A stretch of 64,000 nt of DNA from Adiantum capillus-veneris (Eukaryota; Streptophyta; Polypodiopsida; Polypodiales; Pteridaceae): contig CM043969.1 in assembly GCA_014529385.2 (NCBI GenBank), positions 73,383,676-73,447,675 on the forward strand. Direction: 5' to 3'. A program made the position numbers and the translations under genes. Position 1 is the first letter of the stretch; every line of letters starts with the position of its first letter. Of this stretch, positions 34,421 to 46,012 are shown in pieces. The notes under the pieces are model-generated. The model was not told where the DNA came from. It searched no databases and saw only the letters and a list, made by a program, of their open reading frames with translations.

Positions 34421-36317
34421 CTCTATACCACATGAAGACTATCATGCAACTTGTTTAGATGTATCTACCACTATTGGATACTAGAAATTTTCGAAAAAAT
34501 AATCTTTAAGATATTATCACTAGCTTAAAACTAGAAAACCAAACTAGATTGAAGAAGAAAATCCGCTTAAAAAATGGATTAAATTAAAATTACACTCTCT
34601 TTCTCGATAACTAAAAAGTAGTCACACTACATGGTTGTGTACCAACCTAATGAGGCTTCCCCCTCTCTCTTCAAGGTTTCACAAATATGCCTACCTTTGG
34701 TGAATTTCTGAGGAGTCTATGTCATATTTCAAACTTGTCTTGACAAAAGAACTTGATAGAATTTTACGCAATAATGAAAATTAAAGATTCCTTCAAAATT
34801 TCGGTACAAGATGGATAAAATCTTGTTTGGGCTGCTGTCTACCAAAGTTTGTACATTTTTTGCGGGGCACTAGTCTCCAATTTTGTTTTATTTCTTATTA
34901 GGAGGAATAAACATGTATTCCACTGCCCACAAAATCTTTTAAAAATCTTTAACTTTTACTTTGTTGGAGACTAACAATTAGGATAGTTTTTACCATATTC
35001 AATCTAGGCCTATCATATGAAGACTAACAATTAGGATAGTTTTTACCATATTTAGTCTAGGCCTATCATATTCACTCTATACCACATGAAGACTATCATG
35101 CAACTTGTTTCGATGTATCTACCACTATTGGATACTAGAAATTTTTGAAAAAATAATCTTTAAGATATTATCACTAGCTTAAAACTAGAAAACCAAACTA
35201 GATTGAAGAAGAAAATCCGCTTAAAAAATGGATGAAATTAAAATTACACTCTCTTTCTCGAGAACTAAAAAGTAGTCACACTACATGGTTGTGTACCAAC
35301 CCAATGAGGCTTCCCCCTCTCTCTTCAAGGTCTCACAAAAATGCCTACCTTTGGTGAATTTCTGAGGAGTCTATGTCATATTTCAAACTTGTCTTGACAA
35401 AAGAACTTGATAGAATTTTACGCAATAATGAAAATTAAAGATTCCTTCAAAATTTCGGTACAAGATGGATAAAATCTTGTTTGGGCTGCTGTCTACCAAA
35501 GTTTGTACATTTTTTGCGGGGCACTAGTCTCCAAATTTGTTTTATTCCTTATTAGGAGGAATAAACATGTATTCCACTGCCCACAAAATCTTTTAAAAAT
35601 CTTTAACTTTTACTTTGTTGGAGACTAACAATTAGGATAGTTTTTACCATATTCAATCTAGGCCTATCATATGAAGACTAACAATTAGGATAGTTTTTAC
35701 CATATTTAGTCTAGGCCTATCATATTCACTCTATACCACATGAAGACTATCATGCAACTTGTTTCGATGTATCTACCACTATTGGATACTAGAAATTTTT
35801 GAAAAAATAATCTTTAAGATATTATCACTAGCTTAAAACTAGAAAACCAAACTAGATTGAAGAAGAAAATCCGCTTAAAAAATGGATGAAATTAAAATTA
35901 CACTCTCTTTCTCGATAACTAAAAAGTAGTCACACTACATGGTTGTGTACCAACCCAATGAGGCTTCCCCCTCTCTCTTCAAGGTCTCACAAAAATGCCT
36001 ACCTTTGGTGAATTTCTGAGGAATCTATGTCATATTTCAAACTTGTCTTGACAAAAGAACTTGATAGAATTTTACGCAGTAATGAAAATTAAAGATTCCT
36101 TCAAAATTTCGGTACAAGATGGATAAAATCTTGTTTAGGCTGCTATCTACCAAAGTTTGTACATTTTTTGCTAGTCTCCAATTTTTTTAAATTCCTTATT
36201 AGGAGGAATAAACATGTATTCCACTGCCCACAAAATCTTTTAAAAATCTTTAACTTTTACTTTGTTGGAGACTAACAATTAGGATAGTTTTTACCATATT
36301 CAGTCTAGGCCTGTCAG
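34421..36317. repeat. 654-bp tandem repeat, about 2.9 units
   Basis: Units begin at 34421, 35075 and 35729 (CTCTATACCACATGAAGAC), giving a period of 654 bp twice. The third unit is truncated before its second internal copy. Each full unit ends with a 57-bp subrepeat (GACTAACAATTAGGATAG...) present twice. Identity between units is very high, with mostly single-base changes, so the array is recent. No ORF spans it. Confidence 0.95.
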
Positions 36318-36341
36318 ACTGCAAGGAAGCAACCGAGAGGC

Positions 36342-36400
<59 letters not shown>

Positions 36401-37098
36401 CTTCATGCAACTTCATGAGTTGTTGGGCACAAGCGCAAGTAGTGAAAGCTGACGATTTGAAATCCCATGCGACACAAGCCTATGAAATCCAATTAGATTC
36501 ATTATAAGGAATCTTGTGGAATTCCAAAGTTTGGCTATTAACCTAGCAACTTCCATAGAAAGGAATCCCATCATTAATAGAGACTTTTAGTAAAGAAAAA
36601 TAGAATTACGTGCCTACAATTCTTGAATATAAATCATTGAAGAGAATTCGTAGAAATATCTCGCGATAACTTAAGGGAATATCGCAAATGGTGGGTGACG
36701 AGACAATGAGCGAATAGAGGAAGGTGAGAGTTGGTGGGGCAGGCAACTTGTCAAGGAGAAACACAATTCACGAGAGCGAATAGGCTAGTGCAAAACACGA
36801 CGCCTGAGAGGGAGCAATAGTGTTGCTTGGAGCTGGGGGGGGAACAAGTTTTTTTAAGAGATGAAGTTTTCTCTTCAAGCACGAGTTGCTTGTGTGCAAG
36901 TTGGCTAGAGCAGAGTCTTTAAATCTCTCATGCGGGCTGAGGAGTTCAAAACTTGTGAGACATTCAAAGTTTTACCCAAGCAAGCAAGTAGAGGAATCTC
37001 CACTATAGCTATTAGAAATCTATGGAGATTATGGGCAATACAAGTTGAAAGTTATGTATGGGGTGCTTTAGAGAAGATTTGCACGCAGACCATGGCAG
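36318..37098. other. Unannotated stretch with CT microsatellite
   Basis: (TC)n at 36346-36397 lies directly after the tandem array. The rest is unremarkable sequence, into which A2 inserted at CCTAG. Confidence 0.7.
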
Positions 37099-37103
37099 CC
37101 TAG
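37099..37103 (+). repeat. Target-site duplication CCTAG (left)
   Basis: CCTAG at 37099-37103 and 46013-46017 flanks A2 exactly. Confidence 0.96.
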
Positions 37104-38696
37104 TGTCATAATAATCAATATCTAATTCTCCTAAATGATTTTCTCATATTAAACTGATCATTTAATGTGGGGAAGTGCCAAGGGAGAAAAAGCTAGAATA
37201 TTGGTTAAGTTAGCAGACCGGCCACAGTAGGGATCCAAAGGAGGGAAAATAGGGATCCAAAGGGGGGGGCCATCTGCAAAAGAGCCATGTGAAACAACGG
37301 GCTAAAAAGACCCTAAGGTTCAGCCCATTAAGACTTCCAAAATGCTAAGGTTCCAAAATTCAAAGGTTGTGTCCAAAGGTCAACCTTAGGGAAAATTGGA
37401 TGCTTAGTGTGTGTGCCCAAAAAGTCTTTCTGCATCCCTACATGGGAGGGGGCGAGCCCCAAAGCTAGGGGATGAGAGAGAAAACCACACACACACACAC
37501 ATGCTCCCTTTACACAAAGGGAATGAGGGACACATGTCAGCTCCCTAGGCCAGATGCCCACAAGGTGTGCCCAATTCCTATTGGAAGACCCTTGAAGTGG
37601 ACCAATGAGAATTAAGCTAGAGTAAATCTAGTTTAATTAATTTAAAAACATTTAATAAAAGAAACCAATAAGAATTAAGTGTCCTAGAAGACTATTGGGC
37701 AGTCTCCCAAGGGGTCCAATGAGCATTCAGGAGCCCCATGGCTTGCCTGATTCCTATTGGCCAGGAGGCAAAGGGGTCCAATGAGAGTTTAGTTTAATTA
37801 TTTAATTACCTAAAGCTCTCACAAAAGGGGAAAGGGGGACACATGTCAGAAGGCTATCACTTATGCTGCTTAATCCCTATTGGCTTGACCTGGGGAGGTC
37901 CAATGAGGCAAAAGCCAGCCTAACTTAGCAGCTAGGGCTCGCCCAAGAGAGAGAGGGGGCTGATTTTTGCTTGGCATTCACACACACACTCTCACACTTG
38001 ACCATGTGTGAAGGAAAAACACTCTATCTCCTCCCAAGCTTTAATGGAGAGCTCATCACCTACTCCAAGCTTGTGAGATAGAAGCCTACATCAACACTCT
38101 CTTGGCATGTGGATGCAAATCCAACCAAGAGCCAAGCTTCAATGCATGCTCATCTTCTCTACCAAGCTAATTACTAAGCTAAGCTATGCTAATATGAGTG
38201 ATTATGTGAGGAGATGTACTTCTTTCTCGTAAGATACTTCTTTTTCCTCTCAATCTACTCTCATACCCTGCTAGCTCTCACCATCTTCGAAGGTGTGTGA
38301 GGTCTTGGGTCTGAGAACGGGGATAATTCAAGTTGTGTTTGATTAAGTGTTTTGCTTGGTGTATGAAGCTTCCATCTTCATTGCACTAGCTAGTCTTGAA
38401 GGAACACAAAGAATTGTATTGTACAATGTCTCTCTTGATGGGAGAAACCATAATACAAAGCCTTTTGGAGGGGGGACCGGCTCCATGCAAATCCGGTCCT
38501 CAACTGTTGTCAATAGTTTAATTGCTCTCTCTTTTGAAAGTATTGTCGATGCTATCTAACTAGGTGTTATGCTTTTTGTTGCTCTCTCCACCCAAGCACT
38601 CTTGTAATTATCATTAGGAATCTATTCTAATGAAATGCCCACTATGTTCATGCTAATTTCCGCTACAAATAAGATTTTAGACCATTAAATGTTACA
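37104..38696 (+). repeat. 5' LTR of A2
   Basis: TGTCATAATAATC...AAATGTTACA, 1593 bp. It contains a cluster of CCAAT boxes (37580-37904). The small open frames inside are present in both LTRs and have no recognisable product. Confidence 0.97.
37580..37904. promoter_or_regulatory. Four ATTGG...CCAAT dyads in the A LTR
   Basis: Inverted CCAAT pairs sit at 37580/37602, 37693/37716, 37756/37778 and 37879/37900, each with 16-18 bases between the two boxes, and usually reading CCAATGAG on the right. CCAAT is the NF-Y binding core. The same dyads are seen in A1 (about 12000-12240) and A3 (59790-60120). The regulatory role is inferred. Confidence 0.5.
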
Positions 38697-38710
38697 TTGG
38701 TATCAGAGCT
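38697..38710 (+). other. Primer-binding site of A2
   Basis: TTGGTATCAGAGCT immediately after the 5' LTR, complementary to the 3' end of initiator tRNA-Met. Confidence 0.93.
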
Positions 38711-39113
38711 CAAGGTTTCTCTTTTCTTGCTCAAGAAGGGAGGTCCTCAAGCTAGCTACAAATGGTTGGTATTATTAATTGCCTGTGAGTAAGTAGAATA
38801 GGGATTTTTCAGCCTTGCAGTGCGCCTGCCTTTGTGCAGTTAACGGGGCATCACCGTCGAGAGCTATGGTCTTAATAGTGGAGTCCTACGGGGCTTGCCT
38901 ACGGCTTAACCACTATTGAGCTATTAGAAGCTTGACAGGAGCCGGTGCTGTTTTGGTGTCGAAAGACCCTCTCTTCTATTCCTTGCAATTAATGGTATTC
39001 GAGCCGCGGGTACAGTAGCTTGAGTGCTTTTTCTAAAGGGGTAAAGAGGAGTAGCAACTAGGGCTTGAAGTGCCAAAGTACACCTATAAAGTTTACACCT
39101 AAAAGTTGTTAGA
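38711..39113 (+). other. A2 leader
   Basis: About 400 bp of untranslated leader between primer site and gag start. No further feature is seen. Confidence 0.8.
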
Positions 39114-42100
39114 ATGGCTGACAATATTAAAGAGAGTGAAATTAATGTTGATAACTTTGATTTTGCTCATGAGCAAGCTACTAATGATGCTTCAATGCTT
39201 GTTAATTATCTTGTTTCTAGGCTTCAACAAGCCATGGGCAATCCATCTCTCCAAAGTGAAGTGCAACGGCAGCTCCGTGCTCACGGGATTCTCCAAGTTC
39301 ATCACCATGACGAGAGAACACCTAGGAAGCCTCCTTGTGAGACTACCAAAAGAGGTCTCTCTCCGATTCGGGAAGAAGAAGAGAATCCATATGAAGGGCT
39401 CAAGAACTTACTTCTTGATGATGCATCTCCTTCCCAAAGGAGAACTCAAGAGCCTCCACCGAAGGAACGAGAAAGAAGCGAGTCTCCCGCCACCTCGGCG
39501 GAGATGGCTCCACGAAGACGGCGGGCTAAACGCTCTCCATCACCACCAAAGCGGAGAAGACCATCACACTCTTCTCCACGCCATAATTCAAAGAGGGATG
39601 ATAAAAAGCAAGAGAAGAAAAAGGCGAGAAAGAGGACACCCTCTTCTCCATCTTCTTCATCCTCTTCCTCTTATGAAAGCTATGGTGAAGATGACAAAGA
39701 TCAAGACAAGAAAAAGGCGAGAAAGAGGTCACCCTCTTCTCCATCTTCTTCAAATTCTTCATCTTCTGAAGAAAGTGATGGTGCAACTTTTGAACCATCA
39801 AAAAGAAGAGGCCATAGGAAATCCTATGCCGCATGGAAGAGGTCGTCCAAGCTGAAGAAATTCAAAGAGGGAGGGAAGAGCATCTCTTTCCTTACCTATG
39901 ATGGCACCTTCGGTGCTACAGACAAAGTTTTGGCCTTTATCCAGCAATTCGATGCGGCGTTTGGAGATGAGGGCTTCACGGAGTCCTCTAAGCTACGCCA
40001 TGTAGCTATGCACTTTCAAAAGTCCGCCAGACAATGGTGGTCTAGCCTACGAGCCAACGGTGAAGCTCCACGAACATGGAAGGCTTTAAGAGCTTCCATT
40101 ATGAAGCAGTTTTTGGCCACCGATGCCAAAGACAAAGTACTCACCGAATGGCGAAGCTTAAAGCTCTCTCCCAATGAATCCATCCACAAATATGTAGACA
40201 AGTTTTGGGACCTACAACTCAAAGCCACTGTCTTCAAAAAGTTGGATTTTGGAGAGCAAAAGCAACAATTTTGTGCGGGCTTAACCGAAGAAATGGCGGA
40301 GTATGTCAACTCCCAAAGGCCACGTACCATATCGGCGGTAATACACCATACTATGGTGGCCTCGCGAATCAATTTCCAAACGGGGGGTAAAAGAAATAAT
40401 AAGCCCCCGGAAAACAAGGGTTCCAATGAGCCTAAGGGGAAGGACAATGTCCAAAAGTCTCCTAAGGGCAATTCCAACAAAGCTAAAGAGAAGGGAGTTT
40501 ACAAAGGAAAGAATAAACTCTCTCCTGAAGAGCTTGAGCGTTATCGTAAAGATAACCGGTGTTTCAAGTGCGGCGAACAAGGGCATGCATACCGCGCTTG
40601 TCCCCAAAAGAACAACCGCCAAGATCCTCCTAGAGCTTCTTTGGTTGAAATCCAAGAGGAGGAGATTCACCAAACTCATCACAAAGGATCTCCTCTATGC
40701 CATGCTTGGGGAAAGGTAAGAGAACATGATGCTTTTATTCTCTTTGACCCTGGTTCTACTCACAATTTCATATCTATGGAGTTAGCCACCAAGCTAGGCA
40801 TACAATCCTACGAGATGGGAGATATCCTACCCGCAGACAGTGCCTTCAAGGGGCAAGAAGCTTCAGTCACTCCCTTAATCGGGAAATTGAGGCTTCATGT
40901 CCAAGGCTATGTGGACAAAGAGGATTTCTTTATCTCTCCTCTCAAGCATGAGGATGTAATCCTAGGGGCACCATGGTTTGACCGTCTGGCTGCCCATGTT
41001 AAATTTCCTGAAAGGAGAATCTCCTTTAAGTTCAGGGAAAAGGACATGTATATAGATGCTAGGGAGATGGGTAACACCATCCCCATTGTACATACACCAG
41101 CTTTCAACAAGTCAATAAAGAGCTCTATTTCCGTGTACATGATTTTTGTTAAAGATTCTCAAAATGAACCTAATGCTTTAGCAAAAGAAAATAAAAGCAA
41201 CCAAAAGGAATTAGAGTTATCCAATTTTCTCAAGGGGTTTCAAGATGTCTTTATTGACGACATCCCTTGTGAGCTACCTCCTAAACGAGGTAATGACGAC
41301 CATGCAATTGAACTTCTTCCAGGAAGTTCACCGCCTAACAAACCTCCTTATAGAGTTTCTCAAGCTCAACAAGAGGAGATTATGCGGCAAGTGCATGAGT
41401 TAATTGAGAAGGGCATGGTTAGGCCTAGCTCATCTCCATTTTGCTCACCTGTGCTATTAGTGCAAAAGAAAGACGGCACATATCGTATGTGTGTCGACTA
41501 TAGAGCACTAAATAGGATCACTATCAAGAATAGGTTTCCCGTTCCACGGGTAGAAGACCTATTTGATAAGCTACAAGGATCGACCTACTTCAGTAGGATT
41601 GACCTAAAAAGTGGCTATCATCAAATAAGGATAGTTGATCAAGACATTGTAAAGACCGCATTTCGTACTACATTTGGTCTTTACGAATACATTGTCATGC
41701 CTTTTGGCTTGACTAATGCACCAGCCACATTTAACCGCTTGATGGAGAAGCTGTTCAGACCTCATCGAACCTTCACTGGAGTGTTCTTTGATGATATTAT
41801 CATCTACTCTAATTCATTAGAGGAACACAAGCAACACCTCCAGGTAATATTTCAAGTTTTAAGAGAGAATAAACTTTATGTTAATCGAAAGAAAAGTGAA
41901 TTTTTCTTGCAAGAGATTCAATATTTAGGTCACATTATCTCTCAAGATGGAATCCAAATGGATCCATCCAAGTTAGAGGTAATAAAAGGATGGCCTAAAC
42001 CAAGGAATCTTCATGAACTAAGAAGCTTTATAGGTATGTGTGCATACTATAGACGCTTCATAGAAAAGTTCTCACAAATTGCGGGACCATTACATGACCT

Positions 42101-44063
42101 AACAAAGAAAAATGTTAGGTATACGTGGTCTGCTAAGGAGAACAATGCTTTCGAAAAGCTTAAAGAAAAGCTTATCTCTCAACCTGTGCTTACACTACCG
42201 GATCTCTCAAAACCATTTGAGGTCCAATGTGATGCTTGTGGTGATTGCCTTGGGGCTGTTTTGCTCCAAGAAGGGCACGCCATAGGCTATGAGAGTCGAA
42301 GGCTCGACCCTGTTGAGCAAGCTCTAGGCATATACGAAAAAGAACTCCTTGCAGTTCTACATGCCTTAGACTCATGGAAGCACTATTTATTGGGGACTCC
42401 TTTCATTCTGCGAACGGATCACCAAAGTCTTAAGTACTTCATGACGCAGACCAAGCTCTCCGACAAACAAATGAGGTGGGCAAATTTCCTTTCGCAATTT
42501 CATTTTCATATTGCTCACATTGCTGGCAAGCATAATCAAGTAGCCGATGCACTCTCAAGAAGACCGAGAGTGAATGCGGTTTCCATAGCAACTCACAATG
42601 ATCTATCTTCAATGATAGATGAGTATGCTATTGATCCCGATTTTAGAGATGTGATTTCAGCCCTTGCATTAGGGAAGAAAGAAGAACCATTTACTTTACA
42701 AGATGGTTATCTTCTCTATGGCAATAGACTATGCGTTACTAACTCACTACGTGAGAAAGTAATGTATGAATCTCATGCTCCTCCATATGCGGGGCATAGA
42801 GGGATTCAGTCTACCCTAAAGGGAATTGAAACATATTTCTATTGGCCTACCATGAAAGTGAACATACATGAGTATGTTTCCAAATGTGTGGTATGTCAAA
42901 AGACAAAATTTGATAGAGGGAAGCAACTTGGATTGCTTCAACCCTTGCCAATCCCTAATTCACCGTGGGAGAGCATATCCATGGATTTTATCTTTGGATT
43001 GCCTAAGTCTATCCATGGGAATACGGGAATATGGACGATAGTAGACAGGTTTAGTAAACAAGCTCATTTTATACCTGTCAAAAAGACTATCAAAGCCCAT
43101 CAAATGGCAACCCTCTTCATTTCACAAATTTTTAAGTACCATGGCTTGCCAATGTCCATAGTGTCGGATAGAGATCCTAGAATGACCAGTAATTTCTGGA
43201 AGGGTCTCTTTGAGAATTTAGGAACAAGGCTAAACTTCTCTTCGGCCTATCATCCACAAACTGATGGCCAAAGTGAAATAGCTAACCTAACTATTCTCGA
43301 TCTACTAAAAGCCTATGTAACGGAAGTAGATCAAAGATCCCAATGGGAGAAGTACTTACCCTTAGTAGAGTATGCTTACAATAACACTGTACATACTTCT
43401 ACAGGAAAAGCACCTTTCGAGGTAATTGAGGGAAGATCAAAAAGTCCCTTGCTACTTAAGGTACATGGGAAGATCTTCGCTGCAGATGAGTATAGCCGAG
43501 ACCTACAAGAATCTTTCCAAAAGATTAAGGATGCTATCTCTATCTCACAGCAAAGGCAAAAGGCTGCTGCTGACAAGCAGAGAAGAGCCCAAGCCTTTAA
43601 AGAAAACGATTGGGTCTTGTTAAAGTTTCCCAAGGCTCGATTAAGGCACACGACGGGCAAGAATCCTACGGGCCACCAAAAGTACTATGCTAAACTAGCA
43701 AAAAGGTACTATGGTCCCTTCCAGATTCTTAGGCCAATCAATGAGATGGCCTATCAACTTAAGTTGCCCAATCATTGGCTCATACACAATGCTTTTCATG
43801 TGAGCCTTTTAAAGCCTTACAAAGGAGAGCCACCTCAAGAACCAACTATTGAAGACCCACCGGAAATCGAGGACCACGAGGAGGTGCTGCAGCCCGAGTC
43901 CATTCTCCGACATGAAGACAAGGTATTAAGAGGCGGTAAGACTATCAGACGATATCTTATTAAGTTTAAGAATTATCCTTTTGAAGATGCTAGATGGATG
44001 CAAGGCATACAATTAAAGGATAACCTAAACCTTGTCAATGCTTACAATGCTTCCCAAGAGTAA
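39114..44063 (+). CDS. A2 Gag-Pol polyprotein, 1649 aa, intact
   Basis: A single frame from MADNIKESE. Residues about 100-240 are rich in Arg, Ser, Lys and Pro with RS-like and Ser-run blocks (PRRRRAKRSPSPPKRRR). Gag capsid is about 265-420 (ARQWWSSLRA, FCAGL). The zinc knuckle CFKCGEQGHAYRAC is near 483. Protease is near 543 (FDPGSTHNFI, with Pro after the Asp, as in many plant gypsy elements). RT runs from about 780 with [21 protein letters not shown] and FFDD near 890. RNase H is about 1034-1150. Integrase has an H-H-C-C zinc site at about 1220-1262 and catalytic Asp, Asp, Glu (SMDF, SDRD, QSE) in D-x35-E spacing. A chromodomain-like tail lies at about 1594-1640 (RRYLIKFKNYPFEDARW) and may guide integration to marked chromatin. 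All catalytic residues are present, so it could be active. Confidence 0.97.
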   Translation: MADNIKESEINVDNFDFAHEQATNDASMLVNYLVSRLQQAMGNPSLQSEVQRQLRAHGILQVHHHDERTPRKPPCETTKRGLSPIREEEENPYEGLKNLLLDDASPSQRRTQEPPPKERERSESPATSAEMAPRRRRAKRSPSPPKRRRPSHSSPRHNSKRDDKKQEKKKARKRTPSSPSSSSSSSYESYGEDDKDQDKKKARKRSPSSPSSSNSSSSEESDGATFEPSKRRGHRKSYAAWKRSSKLKKFKEGGKSISFLTYDGTFGATDKVLAFIQQFDAAFGDEGFTESSKLRHVAMHFQKSARQWWSSLRANGEAPRTWKALRASIMKQFLATDAKDKVLTEWRSLKLSPNESIHKYVDKFWDLQLKATVFKKLDFGEQKQQFCAGLTEEMAEYVNSQRPRTISAVIHHTMVASRINFQTGGKRNNKPPENKGSNEPKGKDNVQKSPKGNSNKAKEKGVYKGKNKLSPEELERYRKDNRCFKCGEQGHAYRACPQKNNRQDPPRASLVEIQEEEIHQTHHKGSPLCHAWGKVREHDAFILFDPGSTHNFISMELATKLGIQSYEMGDILPADSAFKGQEASVTPLIGKLRLHVQGYVDKEDFFISPLKHEDVILGAPWFDRLAAHVKFPERRISFKFREKDMYIDAREMGNTIPIVHTPAFNKSIKSSISVYMIFVKDSQNEPNALAKENKSNQKELELSNFLKGFQDVFIDDIPCELPPKRGNDDHAIELLPGSSPPNKPPYRVSQAQQEEIMRQVHELIEKGMVRPSSSPFCSPVLLVQKKDGTYRMCVDYRALNRITIKNRFPVPRVEDLFDKLQGSTYFSRIDLKSGYHQIRIVDQDIVKTAFRTTFGLYEYIVMPFGLTNAPATFNRLMEKLFRPHRTFTGVFFDDIIIYSNSLEEHKQHLQVIFQVLRENKLYVNRKKSEFFLQEIQYLGHIISQDGIQMDPSKLEVIKGWPKPRNLHELRSFIGMCAYYRRFIEKFSQIAGPLHDLTKKNVRYTWSAKENNAFEKLKEKLISQPVLTLPDLSKPFEVQCDACGDCLGAVLLQEGHAIGYESRRLDPVEQALGIYEKELLAVLHALDSWKHYLLGTPFILRTDHQSLKYFMTQTKLSDKQMRWANFLSQFHFHIAHIAGKHNQVADALSRRPRVNAVSIATHNDLSSMIDEYAIDPDFRDVISALALGKKEEPFTLQDGYLLYGNRLCVTNSLREKVMYESHAPPYAGHRGIQSTLKGIETYFYWPTMKVNIHEYVSKCVVCQKTKFDRGKQLGLLQPLPIPNSPWESISMDFIFGLPKSIHGNTGIWTIVDRFSKQAHFIPVKKTIKAHQMATLFISQIFKYHGLPMSIVSDRDPRMTSNFWKGLFENLGTRLNFSSAYHPQTDGQSEIANLTILDLLKAYVTEVDQRSQWEKYLPLVEYAYNNTVHTSTGKAPFEVIEGRSKSPLLLKVHGKIFAADEYSRDLQESFQKIKDAISISQQRQKAAADKQRRAQAFKENDWVLLKFPKARLRHTTGKNPTGHQKYYAKLAKRYYGPFQILRPINEMAYQLKLPNHWLIHNAFHVSLLKPYKGEPPQEPTIEDPPEIEDHEEVLQPESILRHEDKVLRGGKTIRRYLIKFKNYPFEDARWMQGIQLKDNLNLVNAYNASQE

Positions 44064-44420
44064 GCAAATGTACAAAATGTTAAAAATGAACAAAAATTTT
44101 TGTCTTATAAGACTCTCTTTTTCTTGATTTGTGCACAAAAATGAAGTAGTATGCATGCTTAGATCAAGTTTGTGGGGACGACGTCTCCCAAACACCAAGT
44201 AGAGCTTGTCACTCTACTATGGAAGACTGATAGGACTAATGTGCAGACATGCTTGCGGCAGCCTCAGGCTCTCAAGCGCCAAATGGACTAGTCATCCATT
44301 ATGGAATGATGTCGTAGGGTAACATAGGGATCCTCTACCCGCTAAGAAAAGGACTCATGCATATGCTTTATCTTCTCTATACCATAGTCGAGGACGACTA
44401 TGATTTCAAGAGAGAGGTAA
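44064..44420 (+). other. A2 3' untranslated region and purine tract
   Basis: About 360 bp from stop codon to the 3' LTR, ending TTTCAAGAGAGAGGTAA, a purine-rich stretch that probably primes plus-strand synthesis. Confidence 0.75.
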
Positions 44421-46012
44421 TGTCATAATAATCAATATCTAATTCTCCTAAATGATTTTCTCATATTAAACTGATCATTTAATGTGGGGAAGTGCCAAGG
44501 GAGAAAAAGCTAGAATATTGGTTAAGTTAGCAGACCGGCCACAGTAGGGATCCAAAGGAGGGAAAATAGGGATCCAAAGGGGGGGCCATCTGCAAAAGAG
44601 CCATGTGAAACAACGGGCTAAAAAGACCCTAAGGTTCAGCCCATTAAGACTTCCAAAATGCTAAGGTTCCAAAATTCAAAGGTTGTGTCCAAAGGTCAAC
44701 CTTAGGGAAAATTGGATGCTTAGTGTGTGTGCCCAAAAAGTCTTTCTGCATCCCTACATGGGAGGGGGCGAGCCCCAAAGCTAGGGGATGAGAGAGAAAA
44801 CCACACACACACACACAGGCTCCCTTTACACAAAGGGAATGAGGGACACATGTCAGCTCCCTAGGCCAGATGCCCACAAGGTGTGCCCAATTCCTATTGG
44901 AAGACCCTTGAAGTGGACCAATGAGAATTAAGCTAGAGTAAATCTAGTTTAATTAATTTAAAAACATTTAATAAAAGAAACCAATAAGAATTAAGTGTCC
45001 TAGAAGACTATTGGGCAGTCTCCCAAGGGGTCCAATGAGCATTCAGGAGCCCCATGGCTTGCCTGATTCCTATTGGCCAGGAGGCAAAGGGGTCCAATGA
45101 GAGTTTAGTTTAATTATTTAATTACCTAAAGCTCTCACAAAAGGGGAAAGGGGGACACATGTCAGAAGGCTATCACTTATGCTGCTTAATCCCTATTGGC
45201 TTGACCTGGGGAGGTCCAATGAGGCAAAAGCCAGCCTAACTTAGCAGCTAGGGCTCGCCCAAGAGAGAGAGGGGGCTGATTTTTGCTTGGCATTCACACA
45301 CACACTCTCACACTTGACCATGTGTGAAGGAAAAACACTCTATCTCCTCCCAAGCTTTAATGGAGAGCTCATCACCTACTCCAAGCTTGTGAGATAGAAG
45401 CCTACATCAACACTCTCTTGGCATGTGGATGCAAATCCAACCAAGAGCCAAGCTTCAATGCATGCTCATCTTCTCTACCAAGCTAATTACTAAGCTAAGC
45501 TATGCTAATATGAGTGATTATGTGAGGAGATGTACTTCTTTCTCGTAAGATACTTCTTTTTCCTCTCAATCTACTCTCATACCCTGCTAGCTCTCACCAT
45601 CTTCGAAGGTGTGTGAGGTCTTGGGTCTGAGAACGGGGATAATTCAAGTTGTGTTTGATTAAGTGTTTTGCTTGGTGTATGAAGCTTCCATCTTCATTGC
45701 ACTAGCTAGTCTTGAAGGAACACAAAGAATTGTATTGTACAATGTCTCTCTTGATGGGAGAAACCATAATACAAAGCCTTTTGGAGGGGGGACCGGCTCC
45801 ATGCAAATCCGGTCCTCAACTGTTGTCAATAGTTTAATTGCTCTCTCTTTTGAAAGTATTGTCGATGCTATCTAACTAGGTGTTATGCTTTTTGTTGCTC
45901 TCTCCACCCAAGCACTCTTGTAATTATCATTAGGAATCTATTCTAATGAAATGCCCACTATGTTCATGCTAATTTCCGCTACAAATAAGATTTTAGACCA
46001 TTAAATGTTACA
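44421..46012 (+). repeat. 3' LTR of A2
   Basis: 1592 bp, nearly identical to 37104-38696. It ends TGTTACA and is followed by CCTAG. Confidence 0.97.

Larger units (their letters stand above)
37104..46012 (+). mobile_element. Intact family A Ty3/gypsy element A2 (chromodomain type)
   Basis: An 8.9 kb element with LTRs of 1593 and 1592 bp, a perfect CCTAG duplication, tRNA-Met primer site, one uninterrupted polyprotein frame and a purine-rich tract before the 3' LTR. By eye the LTRs differ by one G in a G-run and one substitution after a CA run. It is the only complete and open element in the window and the reference for the decayed copies A1 and A3. Confidence 0.97.

Noticed and set aside
34421-36317. 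LTR pair or centromeric satellite
   Set aside because: Units are adjacent with no primer site or TG...CA ends, and only about three copies are present, so neither label is supported.
37328-38559. Identical small frames in both A2 LTRs (77 and 70 codons)
   Set aside because: No recognisable motif and not kept in the diverged LTRs A1 and A3, so they are incidental.
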